This document shows positions 1 through 12,500 of a stretch of DNA of 64,000 nt, in pieces (the first letter of the stretch is position 1; each line of letters starts with the position of its first letter). This DNA is from Myrica gale (taxonomy: Eukaryota; Streptophyta; Magnoliopsida; Fagales; Myricaceae), in the NCBI GenBank assembly GCA_963930655.1, contig OZ005612.1, positions 13,955,001 through 14,019,000 of the forward strand, given 5' to 3'. The translations under genes and the position numbers were made by a program. Below the pieces are notes generated by a model that did no database searches, had not been told where the DNA came from, and saw only the letters and a program-made list of their open reading frames with translations.

Positions 1-580
1 ATTCCTTGTTGAGCATTTACACAAGCTCATTTATCATATACAAGTCCCAACGTTGTCTGGATATTTGACCTAGAAAGATCATCATCAAATGACTCGGTCA
101 AAGTACAAGTACACAACAAACAAACCTGCATAAACATCTAAGGTTTAAGGATACAATAAACTAATTGTGCTAAATACCTTATCTACATCAGTGATCACTT
201 CCAGAAGGTATTCATATTTGATCTCGTTCAGTACACATACTCTTACAGTGCACCCACTTGTCTGCTTAAGGTCATTACCTCAATGACGGAGTCCATCATC
301 CTATTTTAATAGAGGCACAACGAGTGTAGACCTTTTTGTACATAACTATACACATCGGTCTAAAACAAATGTCAAGTGAACAAGGAACCAAAATGTCATA
401 GACCCCTTTTTTATCATTAATCATCGGCATGACTTTTCCACAATTTCACTTAACAATATAATTGTGTAACATCTCATGTTACAACATTATACCCAATAAG
501 TAACAAATACATGTGACGATAAAAGAATTAATCATCTCATAATTATTATAATAACTTGTTTTGAGGGCATATTTCCAACA
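1..580 (-). repeat. Ty1-copia-type LTR, cut by window edge
   Basis: Read on the minus strand this block begins at 580 with TGTTGGAAATATGCCCT, the classic start of many plant copia LTRs, and runs off the left edge of the window. It shares most of its length with 582-1062 and 32587-33050, so it belongs to a three-copy local repeat family. No coding domain lies beside it, so it may be a solo LTR or the end of an element outside the window. It is a fossil; the family lineage cannot be fixed without internal sequence. Confidence 0.7.
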
Positions 581-581
581 C

Positions 582-1062
582 TTATTATCTACAAGACCCA
601 ACGTTATCTGGAATATTTGACCTAGAAAAATCATCACCAAATGACTCGGTCAAAGCACAAGTACACAACAAATAGATCCATATGAACCTCTCAGGTCTAA
701 TGATACAATAAATCAATTGTGTTGAATACATTCTGAACATCAATGATCACTTCCAGAAGGTATTCATATTTGATCTCATTCAGTGCATGTATTCTTACAT
801 TATACGCACTCGTTTGCTTAAGATCACTACCTCAATGATGAAGTCCATCATCCTATTAAATAGAGACACAACGAGTGTAGATCTATCGTTCATTCATATG
901 TACCTTAGTCTAGAACAAAACATCAATTAAACAAGGAACCGAAGAGTTACAGTTCTCGATTTTAATTCATTAATTATTGACATGAGTTTTCTACAGTGTT
1001 ACTCAATAATTTCTATGTAACATCTTACGTCACATCATAATACTAAATAAATAAATATAAAT
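582..1062 (-). repeat. Second copy of the same copia-type LTR
   Basis: This copy follows the first in the same orientation and matches it from the 'acaagaccca' motif through the block around 'tccatcatcctatt'. It lacks the TGTTGG end and is clearly diverged by many substitutions, so the two are not a recent LTR pair. It directly abuts the RING-gene fragment at 1107-1205, so an LTR element probably landed in or next to that gene copy. Confidence 0.65.
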
Positions 1063-1106
1063 ATACAATATCTAAATAATTATTATTTAGATAAATAATT
1101 TTTAGT

Positions 1107-1205
1107 TTAATAATCGCGAAAAAGAAAACTGATGCTGATAATTGGAAAGGAAACGAGTGTGCGAATCGAGGAAACTTGCAACAAGATTATGTTTGGTGAT
1201 TTAAT
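1107..1205 (-). pseudogene. RING-gene 5' fragment (copy 1), start codon lost
   Basis: On the minus strand the segment starting at 1205 aligns with the first 30 or so codons of the paralogue at 34539-34895. The translation IKSPNIILLQVSSIRT corresponds to MKSPNIILLLVFSVCT there. The initiator ATG is ATT here and a stop closes the frame at 1109-1107, where the copia LTR sequence takes over. The conserved 'ctgcccccat' context upstream of the start is also present. It is a dead 5' fragment of a host membrane-anchored RING-type gene family and cannot make the protein. Confidence 0.75.
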
Positions 1206-1938
1206 GGGGGCAGAACGGTAGCTATAGCTAGGTCCTTATAGACTTGCCAAAGAGGAAGGGCTCGTTGATTTTAAGTACGTGTTGATAGGAATAGTGGAAA
1301 GAAAGATCGGTTCATGGTCTAGGAATTAAGTTCACTTGTCAATGCTATTGGACCGTCCAGACTCCAGAGACCAAACGGGAGTTCTCAAAAGTAAATTAAG
1401 GGGAGATAAAGGTCAATTTAAAGGTTTTCGTTGGTTGCGACGCCAGGTATGACGTTGTTCCGGTCTTTTAAATATGTCATCTCAACCCTACTTTTTAAGG
1501 TCTTCCTACTTTCGGTGGCGTGTACGAGGTTATTTTAGTTCTATGGTTGGCCCAGACCCACTCCACTATAACCTAATTGAACCATTTCACTAAGAAATTG
1601 AACTTTCCCCAATTCATCGTGTCTCTAGAATATCCAACCTTTCCAAATTCCAAAGCAATTCCTTTGGAAATGTTATATATTAACAGGTTACTCTCGCATG
1701 CATTCATTTTCCAATAATTTTGAAAAAAATACCGCCGATGATATTATTATATGTTGCTGACCATCTTATGATCATATATTGCTGATGATCTCAAAATTGC
1801 CGATTACTAAAATTTCATACCTTCTCAAAAGCAGCACAAAAATCTTGTCCCTATAAACAAATTGAAAATCAAACCAACTTATTAGAAAATAGAAATTTTA
1901 ATTTTCTTAGGGATAATAAAGAAAATCTTAACATGCAA

Positions 1939-2571
1939 CAAGACCGACTCAATAAAAAATGAGGTCTTAGGCCATGTTAAAAATCAGGCTTTTTTTTAGT
2001 TTTTCTTGTGACATTGTATACCGTAAATAAAAAATTTGAGATTAATTTACCATTACATATTTAAAAAAAAAAATTAAAATCTAGAGTCGTTCTTTATACC
2101 GTTGCTGAATTGTGCGGCTAGTTTCATTTTATACACATACGCATTGTTTTCAAACTATGACAACAAAAATAATCTGTAAGTTTTCTTCAACCATTCTCCT
2201 GTAAGGACGGCTAAGCTTTTCGTTTGTCACGTGTGTGATTCTCTTTTGCTCTGTTACAAGAGTTTACGTAAACCTTCAGTTATCAGTCATTTAATCTAAC
2301 ATTTATTGCTTTCCTTTTGTTTACACCTGCAATCTACACTACGTCAAAAGCCACATGTTTTTCTTCATTTTTATTGCTTTCTTCTTCCTTTACATCAACT
2401 ATCTGAACAACATTCTTTACATTAGAAGAAACAATTTTTTCTTTTCACCGTGTTTAGAATTTTGGGGTCTTTCTATTTTATTTTTTATTATTATTTTAAT
2501 GTATGGGGCCTCTTGCTCAAGATGAGGTCTTAGGAAACTGCCTAAATTACCTTAACCTTAAGCCCACCCTG
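1939..2571. mobile_element. Non-autonomous hAT-like element, 633 bp
   Basis: The insertion is absent from the paralogous copy at about 33530, which gives a clean empty-site comparison. It is flanked by acatgcaa (1931-1938) and acatacaa (2572-2579), an 8-bp duplication with one difference, as expected for hAT transposons. The ends are CAAGACCGACTC and, inverted, CAGGGTGGGCTT, a weak terminal inverted repeat with the hAT-like CA start. No transposase coding is present. Internal 'gaggtcttagg' motifs near both ends resemble a common plant repeat. Family assignment rests mainly on the duplication length. Confidence 0.65.
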
Positions 2572-3237
2572 ACATACAAGCAAATCACGGAGAATCTAGT
2601 ATAAGTATCCTTCCTCGATAGTCACCCACGTGAAAAATATTTATCAACCAACTAAAGCTTCATGGTCAAGACTTATGTACAACGTAGATTAACAGTCTAA
2701 GTAGCGATAATTATTTTTAATTACTTTTTTTGCATGCGTGTATCGATTGCACCTCTTTAATTATTAATGCTTACTAATGAAGGATCAAATTTAAATAATC
2801 TACTTTTTTGAGTACTATTGAGAACAAAAGGGAAGTTAGGCGCGACTCGAATATATATTGCTGACTTATAACGTTTTGTTATCATTGTCTGATTAATCAT
2901 GTGATTAGAATCTAGAGCAGTGCTACTACTTTCACGAAAGAAAAAAATCCCTTTCCTCATCCCTCTCTCTTGGTTTGTTTGTTTTTTGCTTAGATCCCAA
3001 GTAATTAACATCTTGGAAATAAATAACGTATCCGAATAAAGAAATCTATTAGTGTTATCCATTAATCATGGGTTGCCCTAATTATTAAGGCGAATCTGGA
3101 TTTACGAATTCGATTATCACTTCAATATATTTGCTCTTTAACGGCAAAATTATTAGTGGCAAAATCAATTCTGTCGATAAAACCACACCTTCAGCGTCAA
3201 AATGTACATTTTGCCACTAAAGTTTATATAAAACACT

Positions 3238-4451
3238 CACTACAAAAAAACCGACCTATAGCGGCGGTCTTCCCCGCTATAGGTCAAAAAACCGCTGCTA
3301 TAGGCTATAGCAGCGGTTTTTTAGTCGGGATAGGTTCTAGCGGCGGTTTTCGCGACCGCTGGTAAAGACCCTAAGCCTATAGCGGCGGTCAGCTACGACC
3401 GCCGCTATAGACCTTTTTTTTCGAATTTTTTTTTAACGATTTTAAAAAAGTTGAACACCTATAGCGGCGGTCAGTGACTTTAATGTTGGTATACTTTCAA
3501 ATACATCATGCAAAAACTTTAATGTTCATAGCACTCTCTCTAACTTCATATTTTATTAAGTAGGTGACGTGACGCCGAACATAATAGAGATTATTCTGTA
3601 GGCCCAAATTTTGGCGCTGAAAACGACCCTTTCCTCGAATTTTACCAAAAATAGCAAAACTCTAAAATTCTTACCAAAATAAAATACGGAAAGAAATAAA
3701 ACCAGCGCCAAAAATATGGCTCAAATCGGGTTCAAAATGGTAAAAAATAATTAAAAATGGGGTTTTGAGAGGGAAAACAGCGGATTTAGGGTTCGAAAAG
3801 AGGCGCAACGAAGCGTAGCTGGGTGCCCACGACGTGCGTGCCGAAAAGAGCTTTCCGAATTGGGGTCACAAGCGCGAATCCGACACTCGTACCCAAAGTT
3901 ATGGCCAAAAAACCGACACATGTTTATAACACTCTCTAACTTCATATAATAACTTCAATTTTCATAACACTCTTTTTAATTATGCATTTTATTAAGTAAG
4001 TCTCTCAAAATAAAATTTGTTAGACACATGACAACATAAAGTTATGTACTAAAAGGCTTAAAATAATCCATAAAATAATTATTAACATATAAATAATAAT
4101 TTTTTTCTTTTTTTTGCACATATACCTATAGCAGCGGTTGTGTCAAAACTGCCGCTGTAGGCACTGAAATATAGCCACGGTTTATTCAAAATTGTGGCTA
4201 TAGGGAGTCTATCGCCGCGGTCAGTGACCGTGGCTACAGAGACCGCGGCTAAAGGGGGTCTATAGCCGCGGTTTGTGACCGCGGCTATAGGAAACCGTGG
4301 CTAAAAAAATCTATAGCCGCGGTCACAAACCGCGGCTATAGACCCCCTTTAGCCACAGTTTCCTAAAAACGCCGCTAAAAAACACCTTGTAGGGGCTGTT
4401 TTGGTGACCGCCGCTACAGTGACCGCGGCTATAGGTGCTTTTTTTGTAGTG
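3238..4451. mobile_element. Non-autonomous CACTA (En/Spm) transposon
   Basis: The element starts CACTACAAAAAAACC and ends in the inverted form TTTTTTTGTAGTG. It is flanked on both sides by ACT (3235-3237 and 4452-4454), the 3-bp duplication that CACTA transposases make. Both ends are packed with direct and inverted copies of a 'tatagcggcggtc' subterminal motif, the usual transposase-binding array of this superfamily. No transposase domain is recognisable in its 1.2 kb, so it would have to be moved by a partner elsewhere. The clean ends and exact duplication suggest a fairly recent insertion. Confidence 0.88.
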
Positions 4452-4454
4452 ACT

Positions 4455-6327
4455 TGTTCAGCAACGAAATGCTGAAGTCGTCACAAAAGGACTTTGTTCG
4501 AACAAGCAACCATTGTCCAAATGACTTTAAGTGAGCAGAAAAAGATGGGAAGTGAGTGGGAAGGGGTGGGAAAGAGTTTTCAGTGACAAATCAATTAAGA
4601 CTTGTTTCACCCATAAATAATTGGGAATAATTATTTGGAGTTAATAATAAAAAATTTATTAAATTTTTTTAATTATTATAATATTTATTAAAAATCTTTT
4701 CTCTTTTCACTTTTTCACCAACTACCATAACTTTTTTACAAATAATAAGATTTCACAAATCTTAATATCCAAAATTTTCATACTCCAACGACACCTTAGT
4801 TGCATACTAAACACCTTGTTCGAACCAACCTACTAGCTCGTACGAGTACTATTTTTTGCAAAGACATTGTCAGCTCATCGCCGACTGCACCCATCCGCAA
4901 CGAGCTGTCGTCGTCTTCAAAAGTTTGGTCGTACAGAACTATAATTGTTCGAACCATGGATGGCAGAATGTGTATGATGTCACTTTTGTTTACTTGTGAC
5001 GATTCAATATTAGTATAAATTTTATTATTTATATGAGTATTGAATATAATGATTTGAGTATTATTTAAGTATTATTTTAAAATTTTTTATTAAATTAATT
5101 CGAATACATATTAACTTGTTTGAGGTTACAACAACGTCCACACGGTGCTGTTGGGGAAAACTAAGGGTGTACAAATGTTCCGGTTTAAACCGGAACATCC
5201 GGTTCCGGTCACTTCCGGTACCGGGACCAGTTCCTATATTTTATAAAAATCGGAATCGGAACCTGAACCGGTGGAAATACCGGAATTTCCGGTTCCGGTA
5301 CAATTTTTTAAAATTATAAAAAAATATTGAAATTTTTATTTAGAGTTTGTCATTTTCAATTTGGATTATTTGATGAATTTTTAGTTGTTTACTTATTTGT
5401 ATAGTTAATTGTTTGTTTAGTAGTTTTTTTTTAAATTTTAATTTAGAGTTTATTTTGACAATGTTTATTTTGTTTTGGAATTTAGTTGTTTAGATGTAAT
5501 TTTAATTTAGAGTTTATTTTGGAATCCTAAAATAGTGAAATATTGTTTTGGAATTTAGTTGTTTAGTTGTAATTTAAATTTAGAGTTATTTGGCCCACAA
5601 AACACAACTTAAAAATTCATTTTTGAGCCAATGGGCTCAAACTATATATGGACCTTTTAGGCCCAGATAAGGAACCGGAATTTCCGGTTCTGGTTCCGTT
5701 CCAGTTAATTCCGGAATGGAACCAGAATGCAAAATGTCATTCCGATGGATACCGGAACCGGAATGGGCAATTCGGTTCCGTCCGTTCCGGTGCCCACCCT
5801 TAGGGAAAACGTGCGCACTCATACACAAGCATGCCCACTATTTCTCTATAAAACATCATGTCCATGGTATTTTCTCTTTTTTCACACAGTTCTATATTAA
5901 ACGTCGTTCGCATGAAAAGAAACATCGTACGAACGATGTAATGGGTGACAGATGTAGGATCGTCAAAATTTCATACGTTTCCATAGGTTCAATTCATTTA
6001 GCGTCCCCATGTACTGAAGGTCAGTTCGCACCATGTGTGAGGTGACTAAATACTATTTTGCCAGAAAAGAAATTACAGTGTGCACAATATTTGTAATTGT
6101 GTGCACATAGTTTCAAAGACAAACTTATTTTTTTCACATTGGACAAAATGTTCCCACATTTAATGCGAACGAACAAAAAAAATTTGGCCATGATGGAATT
6201 GTTGTTCTTCAAGAAATCAAAAAACCATTTAGACGGAACAATCACCTAAAAGTTATGCTGACAGGCTTTAGGTGACAAATCAGGTGACAACTCGGTTTTG
6301 TTACCCAAAGTGTTTTTTCTTGTAATG
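4455..6327. mobile_element. CACTA right-terminal fragment
   Basis: The right end at 6327 reads, in reverse, CATTACAAGAAAAAACACTT followed by GGGTAACAAAACCG. This is nearly the same as the left end of the CACTA element at 14029 (CACTACAAGAAAAAACACTT). Subterminal 'gttcgaac' and 'aggtgac' motifs recur through the block. I could not find the matching left end, so this appears truncated or broken up by the nested elements at 3238-4451 and 5162-5802. No coding sequence is recognisable. Confidence 0.6.
5162..5802. mobile_element. Non-autonomous hAT element, 641 bp
   Basis: An exact 8-bp target duplication GGGAAAAC lies at 5154-5161 and 5803-5810. The ends are inverted TAAGGGTG repeats, and both ends carry dense 'ccggttccgg' type motifs, the usual look of a widespread plant hAT group. 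The middle is AT-rich and non-coding. It sits inside CACTA-derived DNA, so it is younger than that element. The open frames that cross the motif-rich ends are artefacts of the repeats. Confidence 0.88.
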
Positions 6328-6518
6328 CATTGGAAATGCTTCCACAGCCTATGACGGGATTTTAAAGACTATTCATTATTTAAAAACCTAAAAAGAAAAG
6401 AATGTGTCACTTCAATCGACTCTTTCTATATGTTACTTAATTTATAAAAAATATATTTTATGTATCCATTGTACCTGTATCCATTGTACCTTTGATTACA
6501 CGTGTGTGTATATATATA
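6328..6518. other. Spacer between CACTA ends
   Basis: AT-rich sequence between the right end at 6327 and a possible left end at about 6519. It contains a short repeat of 'tatccattgtacct' (about 6460-6491) and a small TA run. No gene or regulatory element is recognised. Confidence 0.4.
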
Positions 6519-7680
6519 TTATTACAGCAAAAAAAACTTTTTGTGACGGCTTTAAAATTCTGTGGGGCAAAATTGCCTGTCCCAAAAAAAGTTAATTATT
6601 TGGGAAGGAATCTCTCTGTCCTAAAAAAATCTCGTTTTAGCGATATAAACGTTCACCATGAAACTAGCGTTCGAACACTATTCACCATTACATTACAAAA
6701 GTTTGAACGAAAATTATGCATTCTAACCCCGAAATAATATCACGTAAGAAATTATGTCTGTCGTTCGAACTCTGCTGAAAATATCAAAATAGTGAAACAG
6801 GCGTTCGTTCTTTAAAACTAATGTTTGAACGTCAGAGAATCTTTTGGGTCGAGGGTGTGCATCTCGAAAACCCGTATGACATTCGAACATGTTCGAACGT
6901 CACTTTTCCACCTACCGCTATAAATGCAAGTCCAATCGCCATCAAATTTATATTTTTATATATTCGTTCACATGTTTATTGTCACCCGTTCTAACGATTA
7001 TGTGAGGTATAGATATGAATAGTTGGCGAATGAACGGTTTGTAACATTTTTCCTTTAAACATTCGAACGCGTTCGAATGCTCGTTCAAATATATGAACAC
7101 TTGAGCCTCATATTCACGTATTAAGCCCATATACCGTCCTCTCTCTCTCTCTCGAATTCTCTCAAACTCCTTTCAATCTCCATTGCTATTTTCAGTCCGT
7201 AGATTGCATCCTTTCTAGTCCTACACACTCCAGGTACGTTTTTTAATGCATTTTAACTGATTAAAACTTGTTTTTTTTCAGTTTCTTTGGATTGATTTTA
7301 CGTATTGAATTTGGCTTTGAATATGTTAATAAACTTGTAAAATATTATGCATGTTGATGAATATGGATGTTTGTAGCTAGTTTAGAATTGTTTTGTACTG
7401 ATTTTGACGTAGAAAAGTATAGTGTTAGGGAGTTTCAACATGGATCATTTTCGAGCTACAGTTACCCTTTGAACGTTTCAAATCTAGTATTTCGAACGTT
7501 TTCGTTAGATAAAGGAATATTTTGCTCGATGCTTACTTAGATATTCGTTTGAAATTAGTGTTTCGTTCGATGTTTATGACTTCCGTTCTAAGTTCATTAA
7601 ATTCTTAATTCATATCCATTCGAATGTATATTCGTTCTATGTTGTGCACCCCTCTAACGATTTTTTTTTCTCTTTTTCAG
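6519..7680 (+). mobile_element. CACTA-like terminal and leader region
   Basis: The sequence TATTACAGCAAAAAAAAC followed by TTTTTGTGACGG resembles a mutated CACTA left end. Beyond it are many 'cgttcgaacg' type motifs up to about 7110, a TC microsatellite (7139-7155), and then an apparent untranslated leader. That leader has a plausible intron, with a donor 'caggtacg' at about 7231 and a pyrimidine-rich acceptor 'ctctttttcag' ending at 7680. The layout is what one expects upstream of a transposon gene and leads into the coding fragment at 7692. The end itself is not exact CACTA, hence modest confidence. Confidence 0.45.
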
Positions 7681-7691
7681 ATTAATGTAAA

Positions 7692-8045
7692 ATGGCAAAA
7701 AGATCAACAATGTCTTCCTTTTATTCTACATAGCAAATAACACTAATTGTTACCGAGAGGCAAGCGATTATTCGTACGCACACAGTAGTGGCAGAGAGGC
7801 TAGTTAGCACATACGATTGACGAGATATTGAGCCATTATAGTTGGGACCGCGTGCTCTCTTGGAGGGGCCACCGTACACAAATATGGTCGTCGAGTTTTA
7901 TAGTGCTCTGCAGAATGTTGACACCTATGAAGACGAGTGGGAGGTCTACTTCCGTGGACGGTTGATTAGGATCTCCCCGATGCACTCTCCACCTACTTGC
8001 GCATTCCAAGGCAAGTGGGTGCCTATCTTGTCGTGGAGCCTGCCG
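7692..8045 (+). pseudogene. Plant transposon protein fragment (PF20167-like)
   Basis: An ATG at 7692 follows the putative acceptor, but the frame is not continuous. A segment at 7842-8045 reads VVEFYSALQNV..VYFRGRLIRISP, which resembles the VREFYANL..V.VRGVPVDFSPE block of the 'putative plant transposon protein' family. That family is found in plant CACTA and related elements. The similarity stops abruptly at about 8045, where copia sequence on the other strand begins. Stops occur upstream of the readable segment, so the gene is dead. Domain assignment is from memory of the motif, not a search. Confidence 0.5.
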
Positions 8046-9545
8046 CAATTTTTCAAGGATATATATTTTGAACCAAGTTTTTCAAATTGACAAAGAAGTT
8101 CATCAAAAACATTTTGAAGTTCAATATAAGAAAGTTTAGGTTCATCATCCGAAAAATATACCTCATCATCATCCTCGACTGTCATGAGGCACATGTTAGC
8201 GATTTCTCCATCTTCTTCGGAGGAGGAGGAGCTTTCATCGTTAACATTACATTATGTCTTCTTGTATTTGAGGCTTTTTTTTTCTTTCTTTCTTTTGAGG
8301 AAGTTCTTGAACTTTCTAACCATTAAGACTATGTCTTCCTCATCGTCATCGTCATCTTTGATTATGGAAGATTTGAGAGCGATCCTCATCTTCTTGCTCT
8401 CATCTTCATTTTTGAGCATTTGAATCTCATGGGTCATTAAGTATCCAAGAAGCTCTCCTTGAGGTAGTTTGGTGAGATCTTTAGCCTCTTGAATCGAGGT
8501 CACCTTTGCTTTCAATTACTTTGGTAGTGACCTAAGGATTTTTCTCACTAAATCCAAGTTAATATAAGATTTTCAAAGAGCATTCAAGACATTTATAATG
8601 TTGGTAAATCTAGTATACATGTCACTAATAGATTCTTCCGGTTTCATTTTAAGCAACTCATAGTTAGAGACAAACATACTTATTTTGGACTCTTTCACTT
8701 GGTTTGTCCCTTCATGTGTAATCTCTAGAGCATGCCAAATTTCCTTAGCATTTGTGCAATAAGATATTCTATTAAATTCACATCTATCTAAAGCACAATA
8801 AAGAATATTCATTGCTCTAGCATCCAATGAGATTTTATTTTTGTCTAAGTCACTATATTCATTTTCATTTTTGAGGGTTTCAACCTCTCCAACTTTCTTT
8901 GTGGGAATATGCAGATCATTCAATATGGATAACCATAAATCATAATCAATAGATTGAAAATAAATTCCCATCCTAACTTTTCAATATGCATACTCACTAT
9001 CATTAAAAAATGGAGGTCTAAGAATGGTAAGCCCTTCAACTTGAGTGTTGAAGCTTGAGGTTGTCATTCTAACTCAGGATTGTTAAATATTGTAAAACGA
9101 GCACCAAGCTCTGATACCAATTGTAATTCCTAGGATTAAGGCAACCTAAGAGGGACGTGAATTGGAATTTCAAACTTTTTAGCTTTTAACCCTAAAAAAC
9201 GTCTTTGCGAAGTAAAGCATAGTTTTAGCACAATTATATTGATGCAACAAGTAAATAGGTGTTAAATGTAAAAAGAAGGGTTATAGAAGCAAACACGATA
9301 TTTTTAGGTGGTTCGGCAAACTTGCCAACTTCTACTCCTCAAGCTCCTTAACCGAGCCTTGAGATTTTCCCCGCTATCTTCCAAATAGTGTACACTTTGC
9401 CCAGGTGGTTGCGTATTCTACTGCCTGAGAAGTGTGGACATCTCTGGAGGCACTTTTTCAGTCACAGTCTCAAGCTAGACTTGTCCAACTTTAGTAGTAG
9501 CTGGCAACACTCAAAAAGGGTACTGACTCTGCTACAGATTATTTC
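8046..9545 (-). mobile_element. Ty1-copia fossil: 5' LTR part and Gag
   Basis: Reading on the minus strand, the parts are a probable 5' LTR (about 9545-9124), a primer-binding site TGGTATCAGAGC matching initiator tRNA-Met (about 9122-9110), and a copia Gag region (about 8971-8100). The Gag has the typical YFQSIDYDLW and AMNILYCALDRCEFNRIS..AKEIW blocks. Only the 5' portion is present; protease, integrase and reverse transcriptase are missing. It is broken, with several interruptions. Its neighbours are the transposon-protein fragment on the left and an oppositely oriented copia element on the right. Confidence 0.8.
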
Positions 9546-9559
9546 TGTAAACTAAAGAC

Positions 9560-12500
9560 CTGAACGACACTCTTGTTGTAGCAAGAAAAATTATCAGTTC
9601 TACTGAGCTTGTCACTTATTTACTTGCTGGTTTAGGACAAGACCATGACGCTTTTGTCTCTTTGGTCACTACCCGACTTAAACCTCTGTCCATTGAACAA
9701 CTTTATGGCCATTTGATGTCTCACGAGTCTCGCATGAAGCATCATTCCTCCACATTTTCCTCTCTGGACATCTCAACAAATGTTTCCACTAAGATATCTT
9801 CCTCTCAGAATCGTGGTGGACATGGAGGTCGTTCTAATGGCAACCATGGTCGTTGAAATGGCAACCGTGGTCGTTGAAATGGCGACCGTGGTTGTGGGAA
9901 TGGCTGTAGTGGTTCCTTTTGTTATCCCACCTCTCCAAATACTCGCCCGACGCATCAAGTTTGCTTCAAACTTGGTCAAACTACCTTGCAATGTCATCAA
10001 AGGTTCAATCAAGCTTACCAGCAAGATCCAAATTCTCACATGGTATATTACAGCTCATCTGGTTCCTCTCCTGATGCTTCATGGTACCCAGACACAGCTG
10101 CCACAAATCACTTTACCTCTGACTTATCTCATTTGAACCTTGAGTCTCATGAGTACTCTCGTGATGAACATCTTAGTGTGGGAGATGGTAACATTCTTCC
10201 CATTTCTCATATAGGCTCTTCTTTCTTTTCACCTTCTACCAACACTCGGTTTATCCTTCGCCGTCTTTTACATGTTCCTGATATCTTATTTCAGTTCGTC
10301 AGGTTTGTGCTGACAACCATGTCTTCTTTCAAGTTCACTCCAATGCATTTTTTATGAAGGATTCCAACACGGGGAGCACTCTTCTCCAAGGCCAAGCCCA
10401 TGATGGCTTGTATGTTTTTCCATCTGCTGATTCACCATAGGCTCATCTCACACCCCTCATAGATTGGCACGCACATCTAGGTCACCCTGCCTTCCACGTG
10501 GTTCGTCAAGTTTTTTCTGCCAACCAACTTCTAATTCAGTCCATTCGTTCTCCTTCTGTGTGCTCTGCGTGTGCTTAAGAAAAGTCACATTGTCTTCCCT
10601 ACTCACCCACCTCTTCTCGGTCCACTGAACCTTTAGATTTAATTTTACTGATGTATGGGGCCCGTCCCCTATACTATTTACTCAAGGTTTTAAATATTAT
10701 GTATCTTTTGTGGACGATTTTAGCCGTTTTACATGGTTGTTTCCTTTACTCTGGAAATCTGATGTTCGCTCGGTCTTTGATGCTTTCAAACAATTTGTCG
10801 AAAGACAATTTAACACTCACATTAAACAACTGCAAACCTATGGTGGTGGTGAGTTCCAAACCTTATGCACCCATTTTCGGGAGGCTGGAATTAATCACCA
10901 TCTTTTCTGTCCTCACGCTCATCAATAGATGAGCTTTGTTGAACGCAAATACAGACATGTGGTTGAGATTGGGCTTGCCTTGATTGCACATGCTTCTGTT
11001 CCCCAATAATATTGGACAGATGCTTTTATCTCTGTCGTTTGCCTCATATATCGCCTCCCTAGTCTTCTCCTTCATCGCAAGTCCCCTTTTGATTGTCTTT
11101 ATAACAAACGACCGGATGATAAATTCCTTCATGTTTTTGGTTTAGCTTGCTAGACAAAATTGTCCTTTAAACAAGCACAAACTCGCAACGCCCCACCTGT
11201 CGCCCCTCTGCCTTTTCCTCTTTTAAATCCTACTATCCAAGTGTCTTCGGCTAAGTCTGCCCCTGTTATCAAAGTAAAACTGAAAGAGAGAGAGTATTTT
11301 GGTGTTAACCAACTTGCTAATTTTATTTTGATATATCTGCCATTTATATACAAAGTAAATAATAAACTGTAAAACTAACAGCTAATCAAAATAATAAAAG
11401 ATTGCTAACAACTATGATACAACTGTACATAAACATGCTTTTTTCGAGTTCTTTGAATCTTCTAGAATGATTGTATATTCATTACCCCTTCAAGATGGAG
11501 TGTAAAGATCGTGTACACCCGTCTTGGCAAGAAGATTATGAAATTGTGTGATCCCAAGCTGCTTGGTAAAACCACCACTGAGCTGGTGAGTTGTAGAGAT
11601 GTGCAGTGGATGTATGAGCTTATTGTGAATCTTCTCTCTAACAAAGTGGCAATCTAAGTCAATGTGTTATGTCCTTTCATGAAATGTTGGATTAGCAGCT
11701 ATGTGAAGGGCTGCTTTATTATCACAAAAAACAGGGCTGGTTTTGTATAAGGAACTCGAAAATCAGCTAAGAGATAAACCAACCATTGAAGTTCACAATA
11801 GGTTGCAGCCATGGCTCGATACTCTGACTCAACAGAAGATCGAGAAATAGTATTTTGCTTCTTGTAGTGCCATGAAATGAGAGAGGGACCGAGGAAAACA
11901 CAAAGTATTCAAGATCTGAAAATGAATGGAAAACTAACAGGTAATCAAAATAATAACAGACTGCTAATAACTATGATACAGCTGTAGATAAACATGCTTT
12001 CTTCGAGTTCCTTGAATCTTCTAGAATGCTGACTGTATATTCATCAGCTCCCTCTACACCTATCTCATCCTTGTCTGTTGCGTCTCCACTTGCACCCGAT
12101 GGTCCCCCCTGCTTCCCCTCCTTCACCACTTGTCACTGCTCCACCTACATGCCAACACATGGTTACCCGGTCCCATACCAATTCTCTACGACCAAGTCAA
12201 TATCGTGATGGCACTATCAAGTGGCCTCCCCCACGTGCCCATCACATTGCCCTCACAGTTGTCCCTGAGGAGCCCTCATGTGTCACCGAAGCCACTCTTT
12301 TCCTGAGTGGCGCCGTGCAATGGAATGTGAATTTCAGGCTCTTCAAGCTAACCAGACATGGTTACTTGTGCCTTCTTCCCCAATTCAGATTGTACTTGGC
12401 TGGTATTCAATTTTTTACACCAAACGTCGGGCATATGGCTCTTTGGAAAGGTATAAAGCCAGGCTGGTTACCAAAGGCTTTCACCAACAGGTTGGCATTG

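Larger units (their letters stand above)
1107..3100 (-). repeat. Inverted copy of RING-gene upstream segment
   Basis: The minus strand of this block is collinear with plus-strand 33305-34640. Matches include the block with 'ggataacactaatagatttc' (3060 region versus 33350), the 'cgtgatttgcttgtatgt' block (2590 versus 33510), the 'aatcggcaattttgag' block (1790 versus 33685) and the leader just before the RING start codon. It is therefore a roughly 1.4-kb promoter-plus-gene duplication in inverted orientation about 30 kb away, interrupted here by a hAT element at 1939-2571. A partial third copy lies at 30062-30490. I see no separate gene in this block. Confidence 0.75.

Noticed and set aside
3751-3945. 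64-codon frame within the CACTA element at 3238-4451
   Set aside because: It matches no transposase domain and overlaps motif-rich sequence; treated as chance.
9110-9135. tRNA-like match near the copia leader
   Set aside because: It is only the 12-bp complement of initiator tRNA-Met used as a primer-binding site, and no tRNA gene is present.
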